DNA from: Corynebacterium sp.
GTDB lineage: Bacteria; Actinomycetota; Actinomycetes; Mycobacteriales; Mycobacteriaceae
DNA length: 17,287 nucleotides
Assembly (NCBI RefSeq): GCF_030826625.1
Contig: NZ_JAPJNQ010000050.1
Span: 1 to 17,287, forward strand
Direction of reading: 5' to 3'
Within the stretch, counting starts at the first letter, position 1; every line of letters begins with the position of its first letter. This document shows, piece by piece, positions 1 through 7,500 of this stretch. A program made the position numbers and the translations under genes. The notes beneath the pieces were generated by a model, which worked only from the letters and a program-made list of their open reading frames with translations, was not told the DNA's origin and ran no database searches.

Positions 1-421
1 ACACACTCAACCGATTCAGAAGAGAAGCACAAGCTCCCCATCAAAACCTTGATCTCGTGAAGTTATTTTCTTTGTCAGTCCCTCGCGGCGACTTGGATAA
101 GCTTAAGCGATAACAAACTTTAACGCAAATCGATTGTTCAACGCTTTTCTTTTTGCTGGTCAATGGGCATTTTCTGACATTCGCTATTGAGTCATTAAAC
201 GCGCCATAAACGCGCTATAACCACCTCGTGTGCGCCCCTAACTAACCGCCTCGTGTGCGTCGACAAGCCCTGCCATGACAGCACCTTATTGCACTAACCA
301 CCCTGCCGTACACCTGAGTTCTCCCTGTTAACACCGCTGTCTTATCGACGCGCGTGAGGTATTCAGGCAGACTGGAGAAAGAAACTTATTTAGATCTATT
401 AGAGAAACGGATTTAGGAGTC
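1..421. other. Gene-free region upstream of the NYN gene
   Basis: I see no convincing coding region, RNA gene or terminator here. It is AT-rich at the left and holds two sets of short direct repeats in the middle (196-259). Just before the NYN start there is an AGGAG tract, but it ends only 2 nt before the ATG at 422, which is closer than usual. No clear pair of -35 and -10 boxes stands out; TATAAC at 216-221 is the best isolated -10-like hexamer. The first bases may be downstream sequence of a gene outside the window, which cannot be judged from here. Confidence 0.6.
196..259. repeat. Two sets of short direct repeats
   Basis: Positions 196-206 and 207-217 are tandem 11-mers, TAAACGCGCCA and TAAACGCGCTA, differing at one base. 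They are followed by two copies of the 17-mer TAACCRCCTCGTGTGCG at 218-234 and 243-259, differing at one base and spaced 25 bp start to start. The block lies 163-226 bp upstream of the NYN gene. It could be a cluster of regulator sites or replication-slippage duplications; nothing shows which. Confidence 0.75.
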
Positions 422-1888
422 ATGCTTGAACGCACAGTTGTGTACGTTGATACCTCTTACTTGCTCGCGAGCTTTTACAACTCGTGGGAGATCGGCGCCC
501 GCGCGCAATTAGAAATTGATTTACCCGAGGTCGTAGCCGTCCTCGACTGCATGATCGCAAAACAATTGGGCCAGCGCGTCCATCGGCAAAATTGGTATGA
601 CGGAATTCCAGACACCGGCCCACACCGTTACCAGCGAGCCTTGCGCACTTGTGAAGGCGTGCAACTACGCACGGGTCAGTTAATTGAATGGGGGGAACGT
701 CGTACCCAAAAGGCCGTCGACACGCGGTTGGTTGCAGACATGGTGACCACCGCCTGTAAACAGCAATTCACCGATATGGTGCTGGTTTCCGGTGATGCCG
801 ACATGATCCCTGGGGTTCAGGAAGCGACTAACGCCGGTATTCGCGTCCACCTTTACGGGTTCGGTTGGGATTCAATGTCTGCTGCCCTAAGGCACGCTTG
901 CGACACAACCACGATTCTCGACCCTCGAGAGGATTTTGCTGGCGCAATGGAGCTGCAAGTCCTTGAAGGCCCATTGCCACCTACTGTGCGCGAAAGCCAG
1001 AGCAGTGACCCAGATACCGCCATTGAACTGGGCAGTACAGATGCAGTCGAAACCGAAATGGGTGCCACAGCAGCAGCATCCGATGCCGAGCTTGCTCAGC
1101 CAGACGCCACCCAACCAAATGGCGTTGGGGCAGACTCACCTGCGGACAGTGACTCTTCAACGTCCACCAGCGATACGCCTTCAGCACCGACGCCATCAAC
1201 CATTCCTGCGCGTCGACCAAAACCAGGTGAAGAACCACGCAAACCGGATAGCGACGAGTTCGCAGAGACCAAAGACGCGCCACTCGCACCAGACGACGTC
1301 GTCAATACTCCCCCGGCAACTCCGGACAGCGAAGCTCCCGGCCCGAAGATCACGCCAGCTGCTCCGACCACACAATCAGAAACTACTCCAGGCGAAGAGC
1401 TCGATGACGAGAACGATCCCTCGGAAATCGAAGCCGAACTCCGTGCCCACAGTCGCGCCGCCACTGGGCCGCACACGCCTGGCGATACAGAAGCTACTCG
1501 TGATGGGGAACCCGACTCGGCGTCAACAACACCGAAGCCAACGCCTCGCCCCTCCCCATCGATGATGGCACCTCGGCGTAAACTGCGTTCCCGTTATGTG
1601 CCACTACCAGAAGAGGTGTGGACTTCGGCAGGGTTCCAGACGCCATACGACGTCGGCCAGCAGTACGCCCGCTGGTGGTATGACAATGCTGCATCGAGCG
1701 AACAGCGTGACAAAGCCCACTTGTTATCCGGAGGAGGGCTACCGCCAGAGGTCGACCGCCCGTTGTTGCAATTCGCGTGCGAAACCCTGCACGAATACAC
1801 CCTCAGCGAAACCCAACGCGTGAAATTGCGCGATGGGTTCCACTCCGGCATCCGTGGTGTGTTACTTAACGATTCCCAGAATCACTAG
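422..1888 (+). CDS. NYN (PIN-like) domain protein with disordered linker
   Basis: A 488-aa protein with three parts. Residues 5-167 fit a NYN/PIN-like nuclease fold: an opening strand TVVYVD with D10, then D100 in KAVDTRLVADM, and the strand LVSGDADMIPGV with D125 and D127, followed by LYGFGWDSMSAALRHACD. These acidic residues are the expected metal ligands of the family, whose known members cut or process RNA; the canonical D-x-N of the first motif is VDTSYL here. Residues about 175-395 are rich in Pro, Ser, Thr, Asp and Glu and look disordered. Residues about 396-485 form a compact region with Trp/Tyr motifs (EVWTSAGF, ARWWYDNA) that I do not recognise; it could be a nucleic-acid-binding module. 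The first strand lies right after the ATG, so the start is probably right although the AGGAG is only 2 nt away. The 3' end overlaps the convergent PspA-family gene by 23 bp. Substrate unknown. Confidence 0.85.
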   Translation: MLERTVVYVDTSYLLASFYNSWEIGARAQLEIDLPEVVAVLDCMIAKQLGQRVHRQNWYDGIPDTGPHRYQRALRTCEGVQLRTGQLIEWGERRTQKAVDTRLVADMVTTACKQQFTDMVLVSGDADMIPGVQEATNAGIRVHLYGFGWDSMSAALRHACDTTTILDPREDFAGAMELQVLEGPLPPTVRESQSSDPDTAIELGSTDAVETEMGATAAASDAELAQPDATQPNGVGADSPADSDSSTSTSDTPSAPTPSTIPARRPKPGEEPRKPDSDEFAETKDAPLAPDDVVNTPPATPDSEAPGPKITPAAPTTQSETTPGEELDDENDPSEIEAELRAHSRAATGPHTPGDTEATRDGEPDSASTTPKPTPRPSPSMMAPRRKLRSRYVPLPEEVWTSAGFQTPYDVGQQYARWWYDNAASSEQRDKAHLLSGGGLPPEVDRPLLQFACETLHEYTLSETQRVKLRDGFHSGIRGVLLNDSQNH

Positions 1889-2693
1889 CGCCCTTGCCCT
1901 GCGAATCATCATCGTTCGCAGGGCTATCACTATCTCCTGCGCCTAACTCCTTCTTTTCCGCGCCACCGCCCATAGATGCACGAATCTCATCTAATTTCGC
2001 GGTGGCCTTGATGTCGCGAGTCGACGTATTCGCCGCGATCTCCGCCATCGCGTCGCTAGCAGAATTGCGCGAAAGTTCTTGCGCACCCAGTGCATTCGCA
2101 TAGCGACGCTCGATCTTATCCCGCACCCCATCAAGGCTCGGGGTGGAATTATCCTGCCCGAACTGGGAATTCAACGAATCCATCGCTTCGGAAGTTTTTT
2201 CCTGCATCTTGGTCTGATCGGCCTGCTGTTCCAGCCGACGAACCTCATTCAGCTGCTCTTCTAAACGGGCTTCCGACTTCTGCAGTTCTGCCTTAGCCTG
2301 TTCTGCGGACTGCTTCGCGGAGCTGTACATCTCCTTCGTCTGCTCCAGCTCATTTTCTACCCCCACCAACTGCGAAGCGATCAACTCAGCGGTTTCGTTG
2401 AAACGATGGGCCTTTTCGGTTTCGCCATTCTGCTCAGCTTTGTCTGCGGCCTGGAGCGCCTCGCGAGCTTGAGATTGGTATTCCTCTTGGCTTTGCAGCA
2501 GACGATTCAACTGCATTTCTAGCTGCTTCTGGTTGCCGATAACCTTTGATGCTTGCTCAGAGATTTCTCGGTGCTGCTGTTTTGCAGCATCGGCAGCCTG
2601 TTTAATCTGCACCTTCGGATCAGCATGCTCGTCGATCTTGTTATCGAACGACGCCATCAAATACTTCCAGCCTTTGCTGATGGGGTTAGCCAT
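1866..2693 (-). CDS. PspA/IM30 family phage-shock-like protein
   Basis: A 275-aa, highly charged, helical protein. It starts MANPISKGWKYLMASFDNKI, has an almost uninterrupted coiled coil from about residue 25 to 170, a helical patch near 185-245, and a disordered acidic/Gly/Ser tail. This is the layout of PspA/IM30 (Vipp1) proteins, which assemble on the inner face of the cytoplasmic membrane and protect it under stress; they are ESCRT-III relatives. The N-terminal segment is not strongly amphipathic, so membrane binding is inferred from the family. AAGGAG lies 10 nt before the ATG; a second ATG 7 nt upstream is out of frame. The gene follows the sucCD terminator, so it is probably transcribed on its own. 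No PspB/PspC-like or RsgI-like partner is seen nearby. Confidence 0.85.
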   Translation of the reverse strand: MANPISKGWKYLMASFDNKIDEHADPKVQIKQAADAAKQQHREISEQASKVIGNQKQLEMQLNRLLQSQEEYQSQAREALQAADKAEQNGETEKAHRFNETAELIASQLVGVENELEQTKEMYSSAKQSAEQAKAELQKSEARLEEQLNEVRRLEQQADQTKMQEKTSEAMDSLNSQFGQDNSTPSLDGVRDKIERRYANALGAQELSRNSASDAMAEIAANTSTRDIKATAKLDEIRASMGGGAEKKELGAGDSDSPANDDDSQGKGASDSGNR

Positions 2694-2778
2694 AGATCAT
2701 TCACTCCTTGCACTAAGGCTTGCTCTCTTTGTTGCGTTCTTGCAGCCCATGATACGGAAAGAACTTCAGAGCACACGA

Positions 2779-2824
2779 GAAAACCGGCTCGCCCTCCCGT
2801 CGAATGCGGGTAGTGCGAGCCGGT
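2779..2824 (-). terminator. Intrinsic terminator of sucCD
   Basis: A perfect 10-bp stem, ACCGGCTCGC (2783-2792) with GCGAGCCGGT (2815-2824), has a smaller inner stem CCCG/CGGG in its loop. Read on the minus strand it is followed directly by a TTTTCTC run (to 2779 and beyond). It lies 64 bp past the sucD stop, so it should end the sucC-sucD transcript before pspA. Confidence 0.85.
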
Positions 2825-2887
2825 CAAGACGACGTTAACGCAATGCTAACGAGAGCAAAGCTAACGAGTCCGGGAAAATAGCAGCTA

Positions 2888-3775
2888 TTAGGCGCCGATG
2901 AGCTTGCGCATCAAGTTAGCGGCTTCAGTTGGGGTCTTACCAACCTTGACGCCTGCAGCTTCCAAAGCCTGTTTCTTGGCTTCTGCGGTTCCGGAAGAAC
3001 CAGAGACGATAGCACCAGCGTGGCCCATGGTCTTGCCTTCTGGAGCAGTGAAGCCGGCGATGTAGCCTACAACTGGCTTGGTGACGTGCTCCTTGATGTA
3101 TTCCGCTGCGTATTCTTCAGCGTCACCACCGATTTCACCGATCATGATGATGGCTTCGGTCTCAGGATCGTTTTCGAATGCCTCGATGGCGTTGATGTGA
3201 GTGGTGCCGATAACTGGGTCACCGCCGATACCTACGCAAGAGGTGAATCCGATGTCACGGAGTTCGTACATCATCTGGTAAGTCAAAGTACCGGACTTGG
3301 AAACCAAGCCGATCTTGCCTGGGTTCGGCGCGGTCTCGGCAGGGATGATGCCTGCGTTCGACTTACCCGGGGAGATCAGACCAGGGCAGTTTGGACCGAT
3401 GATCCGAGTCTTGCCGCTCTTCTGTGCAGCAGCGTGGAACTCTGCGGTGTCCTTGACGGGAACGCCTTCGGTGATGACCACAACGAGTGGCATCTCCGCA
3501 TCGATGGCTTCCTCGGCAGCAGCCTTGGTGAACTTAGCAGGCACGAAAATAACGGAGACGTTAGCACCGGTTTCATTCTTCGCGTCTTCGACGGAGCCGA
3601 AAACCGGTACAGTTTTGCCGCCGTCGAACTCTACCTGCTCGCCAGCCTTCTTAGGGTTCACACCACCGACGATGTTGGAGCCGGAGTTCAGCATACGCTG
3701 GGTGTGCTTCATGCCTTCAGAGCCAGTCATGCCCTGAACGATGATCTTCGAATTTGAATCGAGAAAAATAGACAC
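2888..3775 (-). CDS. sucD: Succinyl-CoA synthetase alpha subunit
   Basis: A 295-aa protein, normal length for SucD. With SucC it catalyses succinyl-CoA + ADP (or GDP) + phosphate to succinate + ATP (or GTP) + CoA in the TCA cycle, in the cytoplasm. The N-terminal CoA-binding Rossmann domain reads KIIVQGMTGSEGMKHTQRML. The middle has the IGPNCPGLI and SKSGTLTYQM motifs. The phosphorylated histidine is H252 in the GHAGAIVSGSSGTAEAK loop. The start is GTG, chosen because SIFLDSNSKIIVQG aligns with family N termini and an AAGGGG tract lies about 10 nt upstream. It sits 18 bp after sucC. Some corynebacteria, including C. diphtheriae as I recall, lack sucCD. Confidence 0.97.
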   Translation of the reverse strand: MSIFLDSNSKIIVQGMTGSEGMKHTQRMLNSGSNIVGGVNPKKAGEQVEFDGGKTVPVFGSVEDAKNETGANVSVIFVPAKFTKAAAEEAIDAEMPLVVVITEGVPVKDTAEFHAAAQKSGKTRIIGPNCPGLISPGKSNAGIIPAETAPNPGKIGLVSKSGTLTYQMMYELRDIGFTSCVGIGGDPVIGTTHINAIEAFENDPETEAIIMIGEIGGDAEEYAAEYIKEHVTKPVVGYIAGFTAPEGKTMGHAGAIVSGSSGTAEAKKQALEAAGVKVGKTPTEAANLMRKLIGA

Positions 3776-3793
3776 TGTGTTTATGCCCCTTCC

Positions 3794-4972
3794 TTAAGCC
3801 TGGTCAGCCAGTTCGGCTGCGCGACGTGCTGCTTCATCCATGGTGCTTACCTGTTCGATGTGTTCCAGGTTGGCTTCGCTGAGGATCTTGCGTCCCAGTT
3901 CTGCATTGTTTCCGTCCAAACGGACCACCATTGGCTTGGCCGTGATGCCTTGGTCAGCCAAGATCTTGTTTGCTTGCACAATGCCGTTAGCAACCTCGTC
4001 ACACGCAGTGATACCGCCGAAGACGTTAACGAACACGGACTTTACCTGCTCGTCGCTGAAGATAACTTCCAGACCATTAGCCATGACGGATGCGTTAGCG
4101 CCGCCTCCGATGTCAAGGAAGTTTGCTGGCTTCGGCTGGGAGGCGAATTCTTCACCAGCGTAGGCAGTCACGTCCAGAGTAGACATAACCAGACCAGCAC
4201 CGTTGCCGATCACGCCGACGCTACCATCTAGCTTGACGTAGTTGAGGTTGAGTTCCTTCGCGCGGCGCTCCAGCGGGTCAGCCGCAGCGACGTCCTCCAA
4301 GTTCGCGTGGTCTTCGTGACGGAACAACGCGTTATCATCGAGCGACACCTTGCCATCAAGGGCGATGATGCGACCGTCGTCAGTCTTGACCAGTGGGTTA
4401 ACCTCAACCAGCTGGGCATCTTCTTTTTCATAAACTTCGTAGAGCTTACGGAAGACCGGAACCAACTGTTCGGTTTCTTCGTCACTGAAGCCGGCTTCTT
4501 TTGCGATATCGCGAGCGATGTCGTTGGTCAGCCCAGACAATGGGGAGAAGTTCTTGCGCACCAGCTTTTCTGGCTGCTCAGCGGCGAGCGTTTCAATCTC
4601 TACGCCGCCTTCCTTCGAGCACATTGCCAGGTAACGGCGCTTGGTGCGGTCAAGCAGAATAGAGAAGTAGTACTCTTCTGCAATGTCTGCACCCTCAGCA
4701 ACCATGATGGTCTTGACGGTGTGACCTTTAATGTCCAGACCGAGGATTTCTTCTGCTTTTTCAGCAACCTCAGCAGGGCTCTTAGCCAGCTTCACACCAC
4801 CGGCTTTACCACGGCCACCGGTTTTGACCTGTGCCTTAACCACAAAGAGGTCCGAGTTAATCTTTTCGGCGGCCTTCTTTGCCTGCTCTGGGTTCTTTGC
4901 GACAATGCCCTGCAACACAGGGACATCGTGTGCGCTGAACAAGTCACGAGCTTGGTACTCGTATAGATCCAC
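3794..4972 (-). CDS. sucC: Succinyl-CoA synthetase beta subunit
   Basis: A 392-aa protein, usual length for SucC. It carries the ATP-grasp nucleotide-binding domain: K46 in VVKAQVK, the glycine-rich GGRGKAGG at 52-59, and EYYFSILLDR. The C-terminal part has VEVNPLV, LDGKVSLDDNA and the CoA-ligase-like FGGITACDEVANGI, which pairs with SucD. The start is GTG with GGAG about 6 nt upstream; MDLYEYQARDLF is a typical N terminus. It is the first gene of the sucC-sucD operon. A possible promoter lies at 5022-5050. Nucleotide preference (ATP or GTP) cannot be told from sequence alone. Confidence 0.97.
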   Translation of the reverse strand: MDLYEYQARDLFSAHDVPVLQGIVAKNPEQAKKAAEKINSDLFVVKAQVKTGGRGKAGGVKLAKSPAEVAEKAEEILGLDIKGHTVKTIMVAEGADIAEEYYFSILLDRTKRRYLAMCSKEGGVEIETLAAEQPEKLVRKNFSPLSGLTNDIARDIAKEAGFSDEETEQLVPVFRKLYEVYEKEDAQLVEVNPLVKTDDGRIIALDGKVSLDDNALFRHEDHANLEDVAAADPLERRAKELNLNYVKLDGSVGVIGNGAGLVMSTLDVTAYAGEEFASQPKPANFLDIGGGANASVMANGLEVIFSDEQVKSVFVNVFGGITACDEVANGIVQANKILADQGITAKPMVVRLDGNNAELGRKILSEANLEHIEQVSTMDEAARRAAELADQA

Positions 4973-5021
4973 GTTTGCTCCATTCCGAAAATCGAATTTC
5001 GTCTATCGCCGTACTCCAAAA

Positions 5022-5050
5022 ATAATACGGAAATTTCGACGGCTTTTCAG
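5022..5050 (-). promoter_or_regulatory. Candidate sucC promoter
   Basis: On the minus strand TATTAT (5022-5027) is a good -10 hexamer. It would start transcription near 5015 and give a leader of about 43 nt. The -35 side (around 5045-5050) is poor, which is common in corynebacterial SigA promoters. A small dyad, TTCAG-N4-CTGAA at 5046-5059, overlaps the -35 position and could be an operator, but its arms are only 5 bp. Confidence 0.4.
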
Positions 5051-5116
5051 TGATCTGAAGCATATGGCGACCTGAGACACAACACGATGTAGCCCGTGGC
5101 ACTATCCAGGTTCGGA

Positions 5117-5494
5117 CTAAGAGTTGTCGTGCTTCTCGTTCTGCTCCGCAAGCTGCTTGCGCACATCATCCATGTCCAGGGCCTTGACCTGCTGTACGAC
5201 GTCTTCCAGCGCGGCAGGTGGAAGCGCACCAGCTTCCCGGAAAACCATGATGGAATCGCGGAAGATCATCAACGTCGGAATCGACTGAATTTCCAACGCA
5301 GCGGCGATCCCTTGGTTGTTATCTACATCCAACTTGGCGTGCACGATGTCTTCGTGCTGCTCCGAAGACTTTTCAAAGGTAGGTGCAAACTGACGACAAG
5401 GACCGCACCATTCAGCCCATGCATCAACGATTACAACATCGTTATTCGCAACGGTGCTTTCAAAAGTGTCTTCTGTGATCTCTACGGTTGCCAT
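5117..5494 (-). CDS. Thioredoxin
   Basis: A 125-aa thioredoxin, a cytoplasmic dithiol protein that reduces disulfides and is recharged by thioredoxin reductase. It has the canonical active site WCGPC (C30, C33), D24 in VVIVDAWAEW as the buried acid, and the cis-proline in SIPT (P73). Past the fold it has about 20 extra charged residues (DMDDVRKQLAEQNEKHDNS), longer than E. coli TrxA. I chose the ATG at 5494 because GAGGAG lies 7 nt upstream; a TTG 15 nt further up would put the ribosome-binding site inside the gene. It stands alone between sucC and dnaB, without trxB. A SigH-like promoter motif lies about 150 bp upstream. The family is clear, but whether this is the main TrxA or a paralogue is not. 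Confidence 0.95.
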   Translation of the reverse strand: MATVEITEDTFESTVANNDVVIVDAWAEWCGPCRQFAPTFEKSSEQHEDIVHAKLDVDNNQGIAAALEIQSIPTLMIFRDSIMVFREAGALPPAALEDVVQQVKALDMDDVRKQLAEQNEKHDNS

Positions 5495-5526
5495 TGGCAC
5501 TCTCCTCAAACTAATCGCTTTGGTTA

Positions 5527-5548
5527 GTAACTACCGAACAGTAGCTAC
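5527..5548. promoter_or_regulatory. Imperfect dyad upstream of thioredoxin gene
   Basis: GTAACTAC-N6-GTAGCTAC forms an inverted repeat with 8-bp arms and one mismatch, 33-54 bp upstream of the thioredoxin ATG. A smaller ACTAA/TTAGT repeat (5510-5514 with 5524-5528) lies beside the ribosome-binding site. These could be an operator or a leader hairpin. No known corynebacterial regulator site is recognised. Confidence 0.3.
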
Positions 5549-5642
5549 AGTGCAATTTCAGCCACCCAGGGTACGCCTTCACATTATTTTTCGTGGCGAC
5601 AAACGGCCGCAGCGCCCCTTGGACTTGCCTTACAGTTGACAC

Positions 5643-5669
5643 AACAACAAACTTGTCGACGATATTCCC
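5643..5669 (-). promoter_or_regulatory. SigH/SigE-like promoter before thioredoxin gene
   Basis: On the minus strand GGGAATA (5663-5669) is followed after 17 nt by GTT (5643-5645). This matches the -35 GGGAAYA and -10 (C)GTT pattern, with 16-17 nt spacing, known for actinobacterial SigH/SigE promoters. SigH drives thioredoxin-system genes under thiol stress in mycobacteria and corynebacteria, so the context fits. The leader would be about 140 nt, which is long. A second GTT at 5646-5648 gives 14-nt spacing and fits less well. Confidence 0.4.
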
Positions 5670-5723
5670 CAAGTTGATTTTCCGCTAGGCCTAGGGGCAG
5701 TCACCCGGTAATAACTGCGAAAA

Positions 5724-7286
5724 CTAGACGCGCTGTACGTAGTTGTCGAAACGCGAGAAGCGCAGTCGGTGCGCGACGGTGACTGTATCAATTGGACCAC
5801 CGCGGTGTTTCGCCAAGATGATGTCGGCCTCGCCTTGTCGCGAATCATCGCGATCTTGCGAATCCGGGCGGTACAGCAACATAACCATGTCGGCATCTTG
5901 CTCCAAGGAACCAGATTCACGCAGATCGGCCAATTGCGGTTTCTTATCCGTACGTGCTTCAGGGCCACGGTTGAGCTGCGAAATCGCGACGACGGGAACC
6001 TCAAGCTCTTTCGCCAACAGTTTGAGCTGTCGCGAAAATTCCGAAACCTCTTGCTGGCGAGATTCCACCCGTTTACCTGAGCTCATCAGCTGCAAGTAGT
6101 CGAGCACTAACAAATCTAAACCATGGTTTTGCTTAAGCTTGCGCGCTTTCGAACGAATCTCCATCATCGTCAGATTCGGTGAATCGTCGATAAAAATTGG
6201 CGCGTTTTGCACAGTGTTCAGTTTATCTGTGAGCTTTTCCCATGCACGTTCATCCATCTTGCCCGCACGCATATCAGTCAACTGAATCTCGGCCTCAGCT
6301 GAGAGCAAGCGCATCACGATTTCCGAAGCCGACATCTCGAGCGAAAAAATCACAGATGTCTTGCCGTTTTCGATGGAGCACGAGCGCATAAAATCCATCG
6401 CCAACGTCGACTTACCCACACCCGGACGCGCCGCAACAATGATCATCTGCCCTGGGTGCAGACCGTTGGTCACCTTATCCAGATCGATGAAGCCAGTCGG
6501 TACACCTGATTGCAAGCCTCCGACACGCTCCAGCGCAGCCAATTCATCCACCGTCGGCTTAATTAAATCGCGCAACGCCTGGTAGTCTTCAGACTTTCGT
6601 TTCTGCGCAACCGCAAATACCTCTTGTTGAGCGCGATCAATCACGCCGGCGACTTCTTCGTCCTCAGTACCGGCATAGCCTAGCTGCACCACCCTGGTGC
6701 CCGCGTCGACAAGCTTGCGCAGCACGGCCTTTTCGGCGACGATTTCCGCATAGTACAACGCGTTGGCGGCTGTCGGCACCGAGGAAATCAAGGTGTGCAA
6801 ATAAACCGCGCCACCCGTGCGCTCGAGGTTATTGAACCGGTCGAGACGCCCAGATACGATCACCGGGTCAATCTGCTGGCCGCTGGCGTACAGATCCAAC
6901 ATGGCCTGATAAATGAGGGTATGCGCAGGATAATAGAAGTCGTCAGGGTCAAGTTCCTCGATGACCTCCATCACCGTGTTGGGACTCATCAGCATCGCTC
7001 CCAGCACGCCTTGTTCAGCCTCACGGTCATGTGGCGGTTGCCTCAGTTCTGCATACTGCTCAGCCTGAGGATTGTTAAATTTCCCGCGGGATCCCTTCTT
7101 GCCCTTACGATACTTGGAATCATTGCCTGCAAAAGAGCCCTGCGAAAAATTGTCATCGGCAAAGCTATTCGCGGAGGCGCTAAATCCGGCGTCGTATGGG
7201 TCGGGGACATCAAAGCTTGGCTCTTCCGGAGGTGGTTCCGGAAGCTGGTAGTCGTCGTCAAAATCTTTGTTTGCTTCCGGACTCAT
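5724..7286 (-). CDS. dnaB: Replicative DNA helicase DnaB
   Basis: A 520-aa hexameric, RecA-fold helicase that unwinds DNA 5' to 3' at the fork. Residues 1-80 are a low-complexity, acidic then basic extension before the usual N-terminal domain (about 82-200, LRQPPHDREAEQGVLGAMLM). The ATPase domain has Walker A ARPGVGKST (286-294), SLEM (315-318), Walker B LLVLDYLQL (392-400), the ISQLNRGPEAR loop (435-445) and DLRESGSLEQDAD (454-466). There is no intein at Walker A or DLRESG, where some actinobacterial dnaB genes carry one. GGAGGAGA lies just before the ATG. It follows rpsF-ssb-rplI, as in mycobacteria, but a terminator at 7393-7447 makes independent transcription likely. Confidence 0.98.
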   Translation of the reverse strand: MSPEANKDFDDDYQLPEPPPEEPSFDVPDPYDAGFSASANSFADDNFSQGSFAGNDSKYRKGKKGSRGKFNNPQAEQYAELRQPPHDREAEQGVLGAMLMSPNTVMEVIEELDPDDFYYPAHTLIYQAMLDLYASGQQIDPVIVSGRLDRFNNLERTGGAVYLHTLISSVPTAANALYYAEIVAEKAVLRKLVDAGTRVVQLGYAGTEDEEVAGVIDRAQQEVFAVAQKRKSEDYQALRDLIKPTVDELAALERVGGLQSGVPTGFIDLDKVTNGLHPGQMIIVAARPGVGKSTLAMDFMRSCSIENGKTSVIFSLEMSASEIVMRLLSAEAEIQLTDMRAGKMDERAWEKLTDKLNTVQNAPIFIDDSPNLTMMEIRSKARKLKQNHGLDLLVLDYLQLMSSGKRVESRQQEVSEFSRQLKLLAKELEVPVVAISQLNRGPEARTDKKPQLADLRESGSLEQDADMVMLLYRPDSQDRDDSRQGEADIILAKHRGGPIDTVTVAHRLRFSRFDNYVQRV

Positions 7287-7392
7287 CTGGGTCTCCTCCC
7301 CTACAAATAGTGCTCAGAATGATGCTACCGCCCGTACCTTAACTTGCTGCATTTCTTGCGGGCAGCACTCGCCTTGCACCCGTTGTCATCTA

Positions 7393-7447
7393 CGAAAACA
7401 AAACTCCCCACGCGAATGGCCCCTCACAGACCACCCGAGTAGGGAGT
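7393..7447 (-). terminator. Intrinsic terminator after rplI
   Basis: Arms 7403-7421 and 7429-7447 form a 19-position stem with one mismatch and a few G-U pairs, closing a 7-nt loop. Read on the minus strand it ends in GGGGAGT followed by TTTTGTTTTC (7393-7402). It lies 47 bp past the rplI stop and ends the rpsF-ssb-rplI transcript before dnaB. Confidence 0.9.
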
Positions 7448-7481
7448 ACTTGTAATGCTGTTGTCGTTAACTTAAAGAGCT

Positions 7482-7500
7482 TCTCTAGGACTCTCTAGGA
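7482..7500. repeat. Tandem duplication covering the rplI stop
   Basis: TCTCTAGGA occurs at 7482-7490 and again at 7492-7500, a 10-bp period. The right copy contains the rplI stop codon (7495-7497), so the stop context is duplicated just downstream. It looks like a slippage duplication. Confidence 0.8.

Noticed and set aside
1..421. Replication origin or DnaA-box cluster
   Set aside because: I found no TTATCCACA-like boxes, and no dnaA or dnaN nearby.
936..1565. Plus-strand open frame inside the NYN gene
   Set aside because: It is a frame-shifted reading of the Pro/Ser/Thr-rich linker, basic and Gln-rich with no recognisable motif, so an artefact of composition.
3020..3757. Long plus-strand open frame opposite sucD
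   Set aside because: It is the complement of a strongly conserved gene, has no family resemblance and no ribosome-binding site; it is a shadow of sucD codon use.
5046..5059. TTCAG-N4-CTGAA dyad before sucC as a GlxR or other operator
   Set aside because: Arms are only 5 bp and it does not match TGTGA-N6-TCACA; kept only as a remark on the sucC promoter.
5685..5694. CTAGGCCTAG palindrome downstream of dnaB as a terminator
   Set aside because: It has no loop and no T-run on the minus strand, so it cannot act as an intrinsic terminator.
5724..7286. Intein in dnaB
   Set aside because: Walker A and the DLRESG region are contiguous and the length is normal, so there is no intein.
5117..7286. Rearrangement junction between sucCD-trx and dnaB
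   Set aside because: sucCD next to dnaB is unusual in my memory of Corynebacterium maps, but nothing in the sequence (repeat, att site, IS remnant) marks a junction.
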